In this document: positions 24,136 to 32,108 of the stretch, one piece after another
Numbering within the stretch: the first letter of the stretch is position 1
Layout: the number at the start of each line of letters is the position of its first letter
Assembly (NCBI GenBank): GCA_030432235.1
Contig: JAUIHT010000003.1
Span: 124,001-188,000 of the forward strand
DNA length: 64,000 bases
From: Verrucomicrobiia bacterium
Lineage (GTDB): Bacteria; Verrucomicrobiota; Verrucomicrobiia; Opitutales; Cerasicoccaceae
Reading direction: 5' to 3'
Position numbers and translations under genes: made by a program
The notes under the pieces: model-generated
What the model saw: the letters and a program-made list of their open reading frames with translations, nothing else
Database searches by the model: none
What the model was told of the DNA's origin: nothing

Positions 24136-25056
24136 ATGCCCAACCACCTGCAGGAAGCACCCGCGCCCCCCGAGGCGCAGGAGCCCCACCCCGAAGCCGA
24201 AATTGCCCAGCGCCTGAGCGAGACCGCGCTTTTCCGCGATTACCAGGAGGCCTTCCACAGAGCCACCGGGCTGCCGCTGGCCCTCCGCCCTGTCGCCGCC
24301 TACGAAAAGGCGCAGGAGGTTCCCGGCGAGAATCCATTCTGCGCCATCCTGGCCAAAACCAACGCTGGCTGCGCCAACTGTCTGCGTATGCAGGCCGAGC
24401 TGGAGAAGAAAGCCGGGCTCGAGCCGCAAACCCTGCACTGCTTCGCCGGGCTCTGCGATACCGCCGTGCCCATCCGCGTGGGTGACCGCCTCATCGCCTT
24501 TTTGCAGACCGGGCAGATTTTGCTCCATCAACCCAACCGCGAGGAGTTCAGTCGGGCCACCCGCCAGCTCCTAGCCTGGGGCGCGCAGGTCAATCTAAAG
24601 TCTCTCGAGGAGGCCTATTTCCAAACCCGTGTGCTGGACCGCCAGCAGTACGAAGGCATGGTCGCGCTGCTCTCCACCTTCGCCGAACACCTCGCCACTA
24701 TCAGCAACAGCATCACCGTGGAGGAGTCCGCCGGAGACCCCGCGCTGGTGGCCAACGCCAAGAAATACATCCAGAGTCGCTACCGCGATGCGCTTTCCCT
24801 CGACGCCGCCGCACGGGCGGTCAACGCCAGCACGCGGCACTTCTGCAAGGTTTTTAAACAGGCCACCGGGATTACTTTTACCGATTACCTCGCGCGCGTG
24901 CGCGTGGAAAAAGCCAAGCACCTCCTGCGCAACCCCCATCTGCGCGTCAGCGAAATCGCCTTCGAGACCGGCTTCGAATCCATCTCGCAGTTCAACCGCT
25001 CCTTCAAGCGCATCTCCGGCCAAAGCCCCAGCCAGTTCCGCGCCCAAGCGGTGTGA
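24136..25056 (+). CDS. PocR-sensor AraC-family transcriptional regulator
   Basis: 306-residue regulator with an N-terminal PocR-type ligand domain (about residues 30-190) and a C-terminal AraC DNA-binding domain (about 205-303). The PocR part carries the cysteines FCAILAKTNAGCANC and LHCFAGLCDTAVPI. The AraC part shows two HTHs (LSLDAAARAVNASTRHFCKVF and LRVSEIAFETGFESISQFNRSF) and the closing ISGQSPSQFR. ATG 24136 is preferred to a TTG at 24109, which lies in the putative operator. Divergent orientation suggests control of the cbb3 operon. The conserved cysteines would suit redox or metal sensing, though PocR domains in other bacteria sense small organic molecules. Confidence 0.88.
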   Translation: MPNHLQEAPAPPEAQEPHPEAEIAQRLSETALFRDYQEAFHRATGLPLALRPVAAYEKAQEVPGENPFCAILAKTNAGCANCLRMQAELEKKAGLEPQTLHCFAGLCDTAVPIRVGDRLIAFLQTGQILLHQPNREEFSRATRQLLAWGAQVNLKSLEEAYFQTRVLDRQQYEGMVALLSTFAEHLATISNSITVEESAGDPALVANAKKYIQSRYRDALSLDAAARAVNASTRHFCKVFKQATGITFTDYLARVRVEKAKHLLRNPHLRVSEIAFETGFESISQFNRSFKRISGQSPSQFRAQAV

Positions 25057-25090
25057 TACCTGCTCTGAACTTGTTTGAGATGCCTATTTT

Positions 25091-25151
25091 AACCACGGAT
25101 AACGCGGATTCAACAGGTCAACATCCGTGCCCATCCGTGTAATCCGTGGTT
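25091..25151. repeat. Imperfect 19-bp inverted repeat, intergenic (ACCACGGAT type)
   Basis: Arms 25091-25109 and 25133-25151 match at 17 of 19 positions around a 23-nt loop, with GGAT/ATCC sub-units repeated inside. It lies between the convergent AraC regulator and malonyl-CoA decarboxylase genes, where it could also act in bidirectional termination. Same architecture as the repeat at 3063-3139. Confidence 0.8.
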
Positions 25152-25158
25152 TACTTTA

Positions 25159-26598
25159 TCAGGCCTTTGGTGATGTGGACTTTGACGCGGCTAGCGGCTT
25201 CCGCTTGAGGCGCAGGGCGCGCACGGCTTTGGAGACGTACACCGTGCCTTGATGGACGTAGTCCTCGTGGTGCCGCTCGATGCGCTCGAGCTTGTACCGG
25301 TAGTTGACCATCAGCCCGTAGGACTCCTTCAGCCCGCGCCCGGAGAGGTTCCCGCCCCAGTTGATTTGCTCAATGCGTGCGCCGTTGCTGAGGTGGAAAT
25401 GCGCCACCGGATCGAAGGCGGTGTCCCGCCCCGGACGCTTGGCCCCGGCCAGATAATGCATGGCCAGGCCCTTCAACAACGATTGAAAACCCTCGGTGGC
25501 CTCGCCGGCCGTCGCAGTATCGAGCGCCTTGAGTTTTTCCGTAAACACTTCGGGACCGGCGCACCCGGCGCTTTGCCAGACCTTCGGGTCTAGCGAGGCC
25601 AGCAGCGCGGCGCCCTCCTCGCCTTCCAGCCAGGCGCGAAAACGCGGCATGGGCGAGAGTGTGACGAACCGCTTGACCTTGGGCACGTCTCGCTGGAGCC
25701 GGCCAACGACCTGCTTGATGAGGAAGTCGCCGAACGGAATACCCGTCAGGCCCTTCTGCGTATTGGAAATGGAATAAAACACCGCCGTGTCCGCCGCGTC
25801 CGTGCTGAGGGCGGTCGCGCCCGTGTCGAGCAACGCCTGCACGTTGTCCGCCACCCCCTTGACCAGGGCCACCTCGACGAAAATCAGGGGCTCGTCGGGC
25901 ATGTTCGGATGGAAAAAGGCGAAGCAGCGCCGGTCGGAATCGAGCCGGTTCTTGAGGTCGTTCCAACTCTGGATTTCATGCACGGCCTCGTAGCGGATAA
26001 GCTTCTCCAGCAAGGACGCCGACGAATCCCACCGGATGGACTGCAGTTGCAGCATACCAACGTTAAAGAGGGACTCCAACAGCTCCATCAGATCCGCATC
26101 CAAGGGCTTTAGCGGCAGGCCGTCCTTGATGGCTGCCAGGACATCCACGCGCAGGTCGACCAGGAATTTCACCCCGGACGGCATGAGGGTCCACTGCCGC
26201 AGCAACTCCGTCCGCGAGGCCACCAGGGCGCGTCGCAGGGGCACCGAAGCCTGGCTCAGCTCCTTGTCCGACACCTTGACGGCAGCCTGTAGCGCCTCAA
26301 CGGCACGGGCCTGATCGATGTCGAACTCGTCCTGCAGCAACTGGAGAAAGCGCCGTTTCTGGGCGGCGTCCCAGGCCGTGTATTCCCGGGCCAGCTTCGC
26401 CGCCTCCTGCGAGGAGGTCGTCTGCCCACCGCGCCGGGCAACACAGGCCGCAATCCGCGTGCGGAGGCCGCCGATTTCCCGATGGCTCAGCGGCTGACCG
26501 TCGGCCTTGGTCGACCGACGCCGCGAAATGCCCATCACCCGAGGCAGCTTCGACCACGTGCGTTTACTTCCCGTGAGAACTTTTTCAGCCATTTTCAT
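25159..26598 (-). CDS. Malonyl-CoA decarboxylase
   Basis: Decarboxylates malonyl-CoA to acetyl-CoA. The 479-residue protein has the family architecture: an N-terminal helical domain (about 70-170) and a C-terminal GNAT-like catalytic domain. The catalytic domain shows FYSISNTQKGLTGIPFGDFLIKQVV, VTLSPMPRFRAWL, DPVAHFHLSNGARI and NWGGNLSGRGLKESYGLMVNY. The Ser/His pair used in catalysis falls in TLSPMPRF and PVAHFHLSNGA. ATG 26598 has an AGGAGA element about 9 nt upstream. No malonate transporter or malonyl-CoA synthetase adjoins it, so it may act in control of fatty acid metabolism rather than malonate catabolism. A palindrome lies 29-52 bp upstream of the start. Confidence 0.93.
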   Translation of the reverse strand: MKMAEKVLTGSKRTWSKLPRVMGISRRRSTKADGQPLSHREIGGLRTRIAACVARRGGQTTSSQEAAKLAREYTAWDAAQKRRFLQLLQDEFDIDQARAVEALQAAVKVSDKELSQASVPLRRALVASRTELLRQWTLMPSGVKFLVDLRVDVLAAIKDGLPLKPLDADLMELLESLFNVGMLQLQSIRWDSSASLLEKLIRYEAVHEIQSWNDLKNRLDSDRRCFAFFHPNMPDEPLIFVEVALVKGVADNVQALLDTGATALSTDAADTAVFYSISNTQKGLTGIPFGDFLIKQVVGRLQRDVPKVKRFVTLSPMPRFRAWLEGEEGAALLASLDPKVWQSAGCAGPEVFTEKLKALDTATAGEATEGFQSLLKGLAMHYLAGAKRPGRDTAFDPVAHFHLSNGARIEQINWGGNLSGRGLKESYGLMVNYRYKLERIERHHEDYVHQGTVYVSKAVRALRLKRKPLAASKSTSPKA

Positions 26599-26626
26599 AC
26601 CCCAATCTCCTCTTGAGCAGAAATTC

Positions 26627-26650
26627 TAATATTGTGATTTCACAAAATTA
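26627..26650. promoter_or_regulatory. Candidate operator upstream of malonyl-CoA decarboxylase
   Basis: A 24-bp palindrome with the perfect core TTGTGA-TT-TCACAA (26632-26645) and outer arms TAAT/ATTA, 10 of 12 pairs matching overall. Its position 29-52 bp upstream of the start codon suits a repressor site. The 2-bp spacer rules out a standard CRP/FNR site (6-bp or 4-bp spacer) and is closer to GntR-type operators. Confidence 0.5.
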
Positions 26651-26726
26651 GACAAGATGCGACGGGGAATGTGCGCACAAATAAGCCGGTCTTACCGCTT
26701 CTACTAGCGATACTAAGAAGAACCGG

Positions 26727-27683
26727 CTAAAATATCCGGGCCACGGGCTTGCCACGGCCCTTGCGCCAGGCCCGGTACATCGTGCGCGCGTTGAAGTGCG
26801 TCGACAAGCTACCGTCGGCCCCCACGGCGATGAGTCCCCCCACCCCGCCCAGTGGCGGCAACTCCTTGTAGATAACCTCGCAGACGGCATCCTCCAGGCT
26901 TTGCCCGGCCAGTCTCACCCGGGCGGCAATTTCGTGGGCCACGACTTTCCTGATGAAAACCTCGCCGACGCCCGTGCAGGAAACCGCGCAGACACCGTCC
27001 TGGGCAAAGGTGCCCGCGCCGATGACCGGTGTGTCGCCGATGCGCCCGACCAGCTTGTTGCTCATGCCGCCGGTGGACGTAGCGGCGGCCAGATGGCCCT
27101 CCTTGTCCCGCGCTACCGCGCCGACAGTGCCAAACTTGATGCTATCCAGTGCCACCTTGCTGCCCGAGCGGGCGTCGTCCAGCTCGGCCCGGCGCTGCGC
27201 GGTGATAAAGTAGTCCTCTTCGACCAAAGGCAACGCATGGTCCCGCGCGAAACGCTCCGCGCCCTCCCCCGCGAGGAAAACCGCGCGGCCCTCGTCGAGC
27301 AACTTACGCGCGAGCAGCACCGGGTTACGCACCGTGCGGATGCCCGCCGCCGCGCCCGCGCGACCGTCCCCGGCCATCATGGCGGCATCGCACTCTATGC
27401 GGCCATCCTCGTTCAGCACGGAACCCTTGCCGGCGTTGAACAGCGGGCAGTCCTCCAGTGCGACAATCGCAGCCTGCACCGCATCCAGCGAGCTCCCCCC
27501 AGCACTGAGGACCTGCCAGCCGACATCGAGACAGTCGTGCAGCGCCTTGGTGTAACGCGCCTTGAGGCTGTCGGAAAACTGCTTACGCGGAAAAATCCCC
27601 GCGCCGCCGTGAATCGCTATGGAGGCCGTCTTTACCACGCCTGCCAAGAGCAACATCCGTACCCCGGCAACGCAACCCCTCAC
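26727..27683 (-). CDS. Isoaspartyl peptidase/L-asparaginase (Ntn hydrolase)
   Basis: Plant-type asparaginase precursor, 318 residues, which cleaves itself to alpha and beta subunits and hydrolyses isoaspartyl dipeptides or asparagine. Signatures are SIAIHGGAGIF near the N-terminus and the processing site FGTVGAVARDKEGHLAAATSTGG, where the Thr after Gly becomes the nucleophile. The later VGRIGDTPVIGAGTFA and AVSCTGVGEVFIR motifs bind substrate. The start is uncertain: GTG 27683 gives a leader-like hydrophobic N-terminus and a 4-nt overlap with the preceding gene; ATG 27656 is the alternative. No partner gene suggests the substrate. Confidence 0.92.
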   Translation of the reverse strand: MRGCVAGVRMLLLAGVVKTASIAIHGGAGIFPRKQFSDSLKARYTKALHDCLDVGWQVLSAGGSSLDAVQAAIVALEDCPLFNAGKGSVLNEDGRIECDAAMMAGDGRAGAAAGIRTVRNPVLLARKLLDEGRAVFLAGEGAERFARDHALPLVEEDYFITAQRRAELDDARSGSKVALDSIKFGTVGAVARDKEGHLAAATSTGGMSNKLVGRIGDTPVIGAGTFAQDGVCAVSCTGVGEVFIRKVVAHEIAARVRLAGQSLEDAVCEVIYKELPPLGGVGGLIAVGADGSLSTHFNARTMYRAWRKGRGKPVARIF

Positions 27684-28117
27684 TTACCGCCCTGCCAGCC
27701 GCCGCCTCCTTGACCACCGCCGCCCTGGCCGCCGTTTTGCCAGCCCGTGCCTTGCCCGGTACCCGGCCCCTCGCCCACGCCGCCTTCGCCTTGGGTAATG
27801 GGACCGAAGATGAGCGCCGCAGCCAGGGCAATCCCCGCCACCAAGCCACCCACCACCGGCCAGAGGTGACGCTTGGCCGCGGCATTCTTCAGCCACGGCC
27901 AGGCCATGACGAGGTGCGCGACCACCAGCACGGCAAAGACGATGCCCGCCCAGGCGTGGACCTCGCCCCAGTCGTGCTTCGACAGCCCCCAGAGGCTCAG
28001 GCCACGCCCTTGCGGTCCGTGCGGCATGCGGGTGAACAGAGCCAGGCCGCTTCCGGCGAGGAAGCAGACATTCAGCCACAAGAGGAGATTTAAGACGCGA
28101 CGGATCCAGAGTTTCAT
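27680..28117 (-). CDS. Membrane protein with DUF4405-like core and Gly-rich tail
   Basis: 145-residue protein with three membrane helices (about residues 8-28, 55-77, 87-110). Histidines typical of small cytochrome b561-like or DUF4405 proteins are present (HDWGEVHAWAGIVFAVLVVAHLV). The last 35 residues are a Gly/Gln low-complexity tail (QGTGWQNGGQGGGGQGGGG). A role in binding haem in the membrane is possible from the paired histidines but unproven. Its stop overlaps the start of the asparaginase gene by 4 nt. Confidence 0.75.
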   Translation of the reverse strand: MKLWIRRVLNLLLWLNVCFLAGSGLALFTRMPHGPQGRGLSLWGLSKHDWGEVHAWAGIVFAVLVVAHLVMAWPWLKNAAAKRHLWPVVGGLVAGIALAAALIFGPITQGEGGVGEGPGTGQGTGWQNGGQGGGGQGGGGWQGGK

Positions 28118-28203
28118 GACCCGTTAAAACACGCGCACGCGCAAAGAAGATGCAGCCTGGCCACACATAAAAGCCGGCGTAATCGCGGCTAGTCCCAGCG
28201 CTT

Positions 28204-28899
28204 CTAGCGGAAGCGACCCGTCCGCAGGTACTTGAGCGCCAGTTCGTGCACCGGGCGGCGACGATGGATAAAATAATGGCTGTGCGGCACCGCAATAAAG
28301 TCACGCATGCCCTCCAGCCGGGCACTTGCCACGCTGACCTTGCCGTCGTGCGGGCTGTCGAAGAGCGGGTCAAACCACGGGTCGACGGAGACGTTGCCCG
28401 CGATGACGCCCACGTCGAAATCCGCCGGCGGCAGGTTGAGCGGGACGGAATCCGCCCCGGTGCCAAGCTGCTGTCCGGCGGGGCCGAAGTACCAGCGGTA
28501 GGCCGCGATGTCGCGCAGGAAATCGGCCACCGGGCTGCCGTGGTTGGGCGGCGCAATCTGCACGGCGCGTCCCAGGCGAGGCAGCGGCTTCTCCGCCAGC
28601 ATGCGTCGCAGCACGATGCCACCCATGGAGTGCGTCACGAAGTGAATGGGCCGCCCGTCCTCCGGGATGAACTTGCGCATGCGCATCGGAACGTACTCCG
28701 TGGCCAGCCGCTCGATGGGGTGCCGGGTCGAGGGATAGCCGATGGCGACCACGCGAAACCCTTGCCCGCTCAGAAAGTTGCCCAGCGCCCGCATGTCGCG
28801 CCCGTCATGCGCGATGCCGTCCAGCAGGACGACGTGATCGCCGTCGCCCTCGAAGACTTCTTCGGCCAGGCTGGATACTCCCGGAATGTATACTCCCAT
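28204..28899 (-). CDS. Alpha/beta hydrolase, lipase-like
   Basis: 231-residue protein resembling bacterial triacylglycerol lipase-type or PGAP1-like hydrolases. The N-terminal strand-loop HVVLLDGIAHDGRDM holds the oxyanion loop, the nucleophile elbow is HFVTHSMGGIVLRRM, the acidic residue is likely in DGKVSVASARL, and the catalytic His in VPHSHYFIHRRRP. QIAPPNHGSPVADFL is characteristic of this lipase subgroup. No signal peptide is evident. It is divergent from the radical SAM gene at 29042, and its substrate is unknown. Confidence 0.85.
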   Translation of the reverse strand: MGVYIPGVSSLAEEVFEGDGDHVVLLDGIAHDGRDMRALGNFLSGQGFRVVAIGYPSTRHPIERLATEYVPMRMRKFIPEDGRPIHFVTHSMGGIVLRRMLAEKPLPRLGRAVQIAPPNHGSPVADFLRDIAAYRWYFGPAGQQLGTGADSVPLNLPPADFDVGVIAGNVSVDPWFDPLFDSPHDGKVSVASARLEGMRDFIAVPHSHYFIHRRRPVHELALKYLRTGRFR

Positions 28900-29041
28900 A
28901 GTTGCAGTAAGGCTAATACAGTTGGATGCCTGAACTACTGATTGGTTCCGAGCCTTTTATTTATATTGGCTCTTCCGGAACCTTGGCATTGAGGATGGTT
29001 CTCAAATAGATGTACCATACCGGTACGCCTGAACGCCAGCT

Positions 29042-30535
29042 ATGAACGTCCTTTTGGTTTATCCGAAGTTCCCGGCCACGTACTGGAGCTTTCATCATGC
29101 GTTGAAGTTTCTCGGCAAGAAGGCGGCGCTGCCGCCGCTCGGCCTGGTCACCGTCGCCTCGCTGCTGCCCGAGCAATGGCAGCTCAAGCTCGTGGACATG
29201 AATGTGCGCCGCCTGAGCAAGAAAGACCTGGCCTGGGCCGACGCTGTCATGATCAGTGGCATGGTCGTGCAGCAGACCTCCGCCAAGGAAGTCATTGCGC
29301 GGGCCAAAGCCATGGGCAAGAAAGTCATCGCCGGGGGCCCGCTCTTTACCTGCGAGCCGGAAAAGTTCCCCGAGGTCGACCACCTCGTGCTCGGCGAGGC
29401 CGAACGCTCCCTGCCCCCCTTCCTGCAGGATCTGGAAAACGGCTGCGCCAAACCCCGTTACGACGCCGACCGCTTCCCGACGATGGCAGAGGTGCCCACA
29501 CCACGCTGGGACCTTTTGGAGGCAAAGCGCTACGCATCGATGTCGCTGCAGTTCTCACGCGGGTGTCCCTTCAACTGCGACTTCTGCAACGTCACGGCGC
29601 TCTTCGGGCACCGCCCGCGCATCAAGAGCAGCGCGCAGATCATCGAAGAGCTCAACGGCCTCTGGGCGCGCGGCTGGCGCAGCAGCGTGTTCTTCGTCGA
29701 CGACAACTTTATCGGCAACAAACGCTTTTTGAAGAAAGACCTCCTGCCAGCCCTGATCACGTGGCAGCAAACCCACGGGCGCGGCATCCCGCTCTACACC
29801 GAGGCTTCCATCAACCTGGCTGATGACGACGAGCTGATGGACATGATGTCACGCGCCGGCTTCGACACCGTTTTCATCGGGCTGGAAACGCCCTCCGCCG
29901 ACGCCCTGCGCGACTGCAACAAAAAGCAGAACCAGGACCGCGATCTGGTCGGTGACATCCAAAAAATCCAGCGCGCCGGATTCCAGGTGCAGGGCGGGTT
30001 TATCGTCGGCTTCGACAGCGACAACGAAAGCATCTTCCAGCGCCAAATCGACTTCATCCAGCGCAGCGGGGTGGTCACCGCCATGGTCGGTATCCTGCAG
30101 GCACCCATCGGCACCGCCCTGTATGAGCGCATGAAGAACGAAGGCCGCCTCCAGGGCGAGTCCACCGGCGAAAACACATCGGTCGCCACCAATATCATCC
30201 CGAAGATGAACCTCGACGTGCTGGTCGAAGGCTACCGCGACCTCATCGGCCACCTTTACTCGCCCAAGGTCTACTACGCGCGCGTAAAGACGTTCCTGAG
30301 CGAGTTCAAGGGACCGCACATCCAGGGCGCCATCGACAAACATCGCATCCGCGCCTTCTTCGCCTCCACCGTGCGCCTCGGCATCCTCGGCCGCGAACGC
30401 GTCGAGTACTGGAAGCTCCTGCTCTGGTGCGCGCTAAAACGGAAACACCTGCTGCCCACCGCCGTTAGTTTAGCAGTGATAGGCTTCCACTTTAGAAAAG
30501 TCTCCGAACGCATCGCAGTGGAGCAAACGGCGTAA
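29042..30535 (+). CDS. B12-binding domain radical SAM protein (DUF4070 type)
   Basis: 497-residue enzyme with an N-terminal cobalamin-binding Rossmann-like domain (about residues 1-150, MNVLLVYPKFP, PLGLVTVASLLP, VIAGGPLFT). A radical SAM core follows with the cluster motif FSRGCPFNCDFCNV and the downstream FVDDNFIGNKRF and YTEASINLADDDELMDMM. A C-terminal helical DUF4070-like part (about 370-497) completes it. Members include methyltransferases such as HpnP-like and unassigned B12-dependent enzymes. The substrate cannot be deduced. It stands alone; a hairpin lies 15 bp after the stop. Confidence 0.9.
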   Translation: MNVLLVYPKFPATYWSFHHALKFLGKKAALPPLGLVTVASLLPEQWQLKLVDMNVRRLSKKDLAWADAVMISGMVVQQTSAKEVIARAKAMGKKVIAGGPLFTCEPEKFPEVDHLVLGEAERSLPPFLQDLENGCAKPRYDADRFPTMAEVPTPRWDLLEAKRYASMSLQFSRGCPFNCDFCNVTALFGHRPRIKSSAQIIEELNGLWARGWRSSVFFVDDNFIGNKRFLKKDLLPALITWQQTHGRGIPLYTEASINLADDDELMDMMSRAGFDTVFIGLETPSADALRDCNKKQNQDRDLVGDIQKIQRAGFQVQGGFIVGFDSDNESIFQRQIDFIQRSGVVTAMVGILQAPIGTALYERMKNEGRLQGESTGENTSVATNIIPKMNLDVLVEGYRDLIGHLYSPKVYYARVKTFLSEFKGPHIQGAIDKHRIRAFFASTVRLGILGRERVEYWKLLLWCALKRKHLLPTAVSLAVIGFHFRKVSERIAVEQTA

Positions 30536-30549
30536 CCTCAAAAGGTAGT

Positions 30550-30568
30550 GTCCGTCGTCCCGACGGAC
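30550..30568. terminator. Stem-loop after the radical SAM gene
   Basis: Perfect 8-bp stem GTCCGTCG/CGACGGAC with a 3-nt loop, 15 nt past the stop at 30535 and 20 nt before the stop of the convergent small gene at 30588. The GC-rich hairpin could end transcripts from both sides, but no T-run follows, so intrinsic termination is only possible. Confidence 0.45.
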
Positions 30569-30587
30569 AGATTCAGAGTGATGACAG

Positions 30588-30881
30588 TCATTGGGCTTCA
30601 TTTAGCGTTTTGTCATAGGGCGGTTGCCACTCTGCCCCGCGCGCAGAGAGAGTAAGAACATATACCGCCTTTGGAAGTGCTTCTTGCGGTACGGAGTCAT
30701 CTTCAGCGTATACGATGTAGTCTGCATGGCAGGTCCGCCAACTTTGACAGGGGGCTACATGGTCCCCGTCTCCCCAAGGGAGCTTTGCCCATCTCCTCAG
30801 TTCGTTCAATGCGTCTTCGAAGCTAGCATAGCGACCACAAATGTTGCAATGGAACTCATCCTCGATGATATACGTCCTCAT
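30588..30881 (-). CDS. Small hypothetical protein with Cys motif
   Basis: 97-residue protein. It begins MRTYIIEDEFHCNICGRYAS and contains APCQSWRTCHADYIV. Short proteins with a C.SWRTC.R.Y-like motif occur in several Gram-negative phyla with no known function, and I think this is one of them. The CxxC plus CxxxxxC pattern could bind zinc. GC is lower than in the neighbours, and it opens a lower-GC stretch (30.6-34 kb). The start is not well defined. Confidence 0.6.
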   Translation of the reverse strand: MRTYIIEDEFHCNICGRYASFEDALNELRRWAKLPWGDGDHVAPCQSWRTCHADYIVYAEDDSVPQEALPKAVYVLTLSARGAEWQPPYDKTLNEAQ

Positions 30882-31077
30882 CTGTTTTCTTTCGCAAAAC
30901 TAATGATAGAGTAGATTCCAAATAATCTTAATAAGAATACGACATTAAACTGAAATTGGCTATGTTGGTATTCGTTTCTAAAACATATATTATTGCCTCT
31001 CAGCTGAGGCCACTGATGCTGGCTTTGCTCTAAGGTGACACTGGCGGCGTAGGCGCTCCGGGACACAACAGCGGTGA

Positions 31078-31413
31078 TTCTCCAGCTTTCGAGAACCATT
31101 CCAGAGTACTCCGTACTGATTGCCGAGGCTCCCGCAACGATTCCCGAGGCTTCTGCGATGGTATACTTACTTCCCCGAAGGGATGCAGGAAGGGCGGGAA
31201 CGATTCAGTTCCAGGCCGGAATGATTCTCTAAGCTTCGGGAACCGATTATTAAGCTCCCGCAGTCATTCATTAAGCTTCTGGAAGGACTCATTCCCTTTC
31301 AGGAATCATTTATTAAACCTTTGGAACAATTCCCTAAGCATAATAAATCGTTCCAGAAGACTCGCCATGTACTTCAGGAAAAGGGCTTTCCATTTGAAGG
31401 GAAAAGTCATTAA
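31078..31413. repeat. Strictly phased degenerate 21-bp tandem array
   Basis: About sixteen 21-nt units follow one another without a single insertion or deletion, starting at 31078, 31099, 31120 and so on to 31393. The approximate consensus is TTCNNTAAGCTTCNGGAANGA. Best-matching units start at 31225, 31246, 31267 and 31309. In the plus frame the units encode a heptad like F-x-K-L-x-E-x, but stops at the units starting 31099 and 31204 rule out one intact gene. The array fills most of the 547-bp gap 30882-31428, which holds no gene I can support. Confidence 0.75.
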
Positions 31414-31428
31414 TCTCGGGTAAACGCC

Positions 31429-31992
31429 ATGATTTACGCGCTGATAGTCTTTGCCATTGGGTTGCCGCTGGTGCTGGGCGTGCAGATGACGCTCGCGCCG
31501 AAGCTGCAAAGGCGGGGCGAGGCTCGGCCTTCTGGTGACCTAGCGCAGGCACTGGCACGACGCCAGGGGACGCCCCTGATTAAAACCTGTCTGGTGGCCT
31601 TCGGGCTTTTTGCCGTCGCTTACATCGGCTACCTCGTGGGCTGTTATGCATATCCCGGGCGGGACACGCCTGAAATCCCGGCGATGCTCTTGAGCGCCTT
31701 AATCTGTGCCGTGCCCGCCGCGCTGATCGTCTGGTTTATGCCGCGCCGGGGCTGGCTGTTTGTGCTGCCATACCTGTATGGCTTCCACTACGGCTATTTG
31801 TTTTTTTCCCGGTTGGCGCAGGGAATCCATAATCTGGGCCTGATTGTCCTCTCCGCTCTTTTCCGGCAACCGGTCACTATGTCTCCGGGGCCCTCACATC
31901 CGGAGTTAATCGGGTTCTACCTGCTGGCGCTGGGGTTTGCCGGTTGGGCTTACCTGCTGCGCCGCCAGCATATCGCCACGGAGAGCTGCTGA
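31429..31992 (+). CDS. Hypothetical multi-span membrane protein
   Basis: 187-residue protein with about five hydrophobic segments (residues about 2-22, 50-72, 85-105, 113-135, 160-178). It has no recognisable motif; charged loops include PKLQRRGEARPSGD and the C-terminal RRQHIATES. Its start lies only 16 nt past the end of the 21-bp array, whose last units would form its 5' untranslated region. Function unknown. Confidence 0.65.
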   Translation: MIYALIVFAIGLPLVLGVQMTLAPKLQRRGEARPSGDLAQALARRQGTPLIKTCLVAFGLFAVAYIGYLVGCYAYPGRDTPEIPAMLLSALICAVPAALIVWFMPRRGWLFVLPYLYGFHYGYLFFSRLAQGIHNLGLIVLSALFRQPVTMSPGPSHPELIGFYLLALGFAGWAYLLRRQHIATESC

Positions 31993-32108
31993 TTTGTGTC
32001 GCGACCAAAGTCGCCAGAAGGACGCATCGGCCATCGCAAGGACTTCAGGCGATGAAGCTCGGTTCATCGCAAACGACGGAAATAGAGTCGACGCGATGGA
32101 TGGACCTG

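Noticed and set aside
26627-26650. CRP or FNR site
   Set aside because: The half-sites TTGTGA and TCACAA are separated by 2 bp, whereas CRP needs 6 and FNR (TTGAT-N4-ATCAA) has a different sequence.
31078-31413. CRISPR array
   Set aside because: The 21-nt units are contiguous and degenerate. There are no unique spacers between identical repeats and no cas genes.
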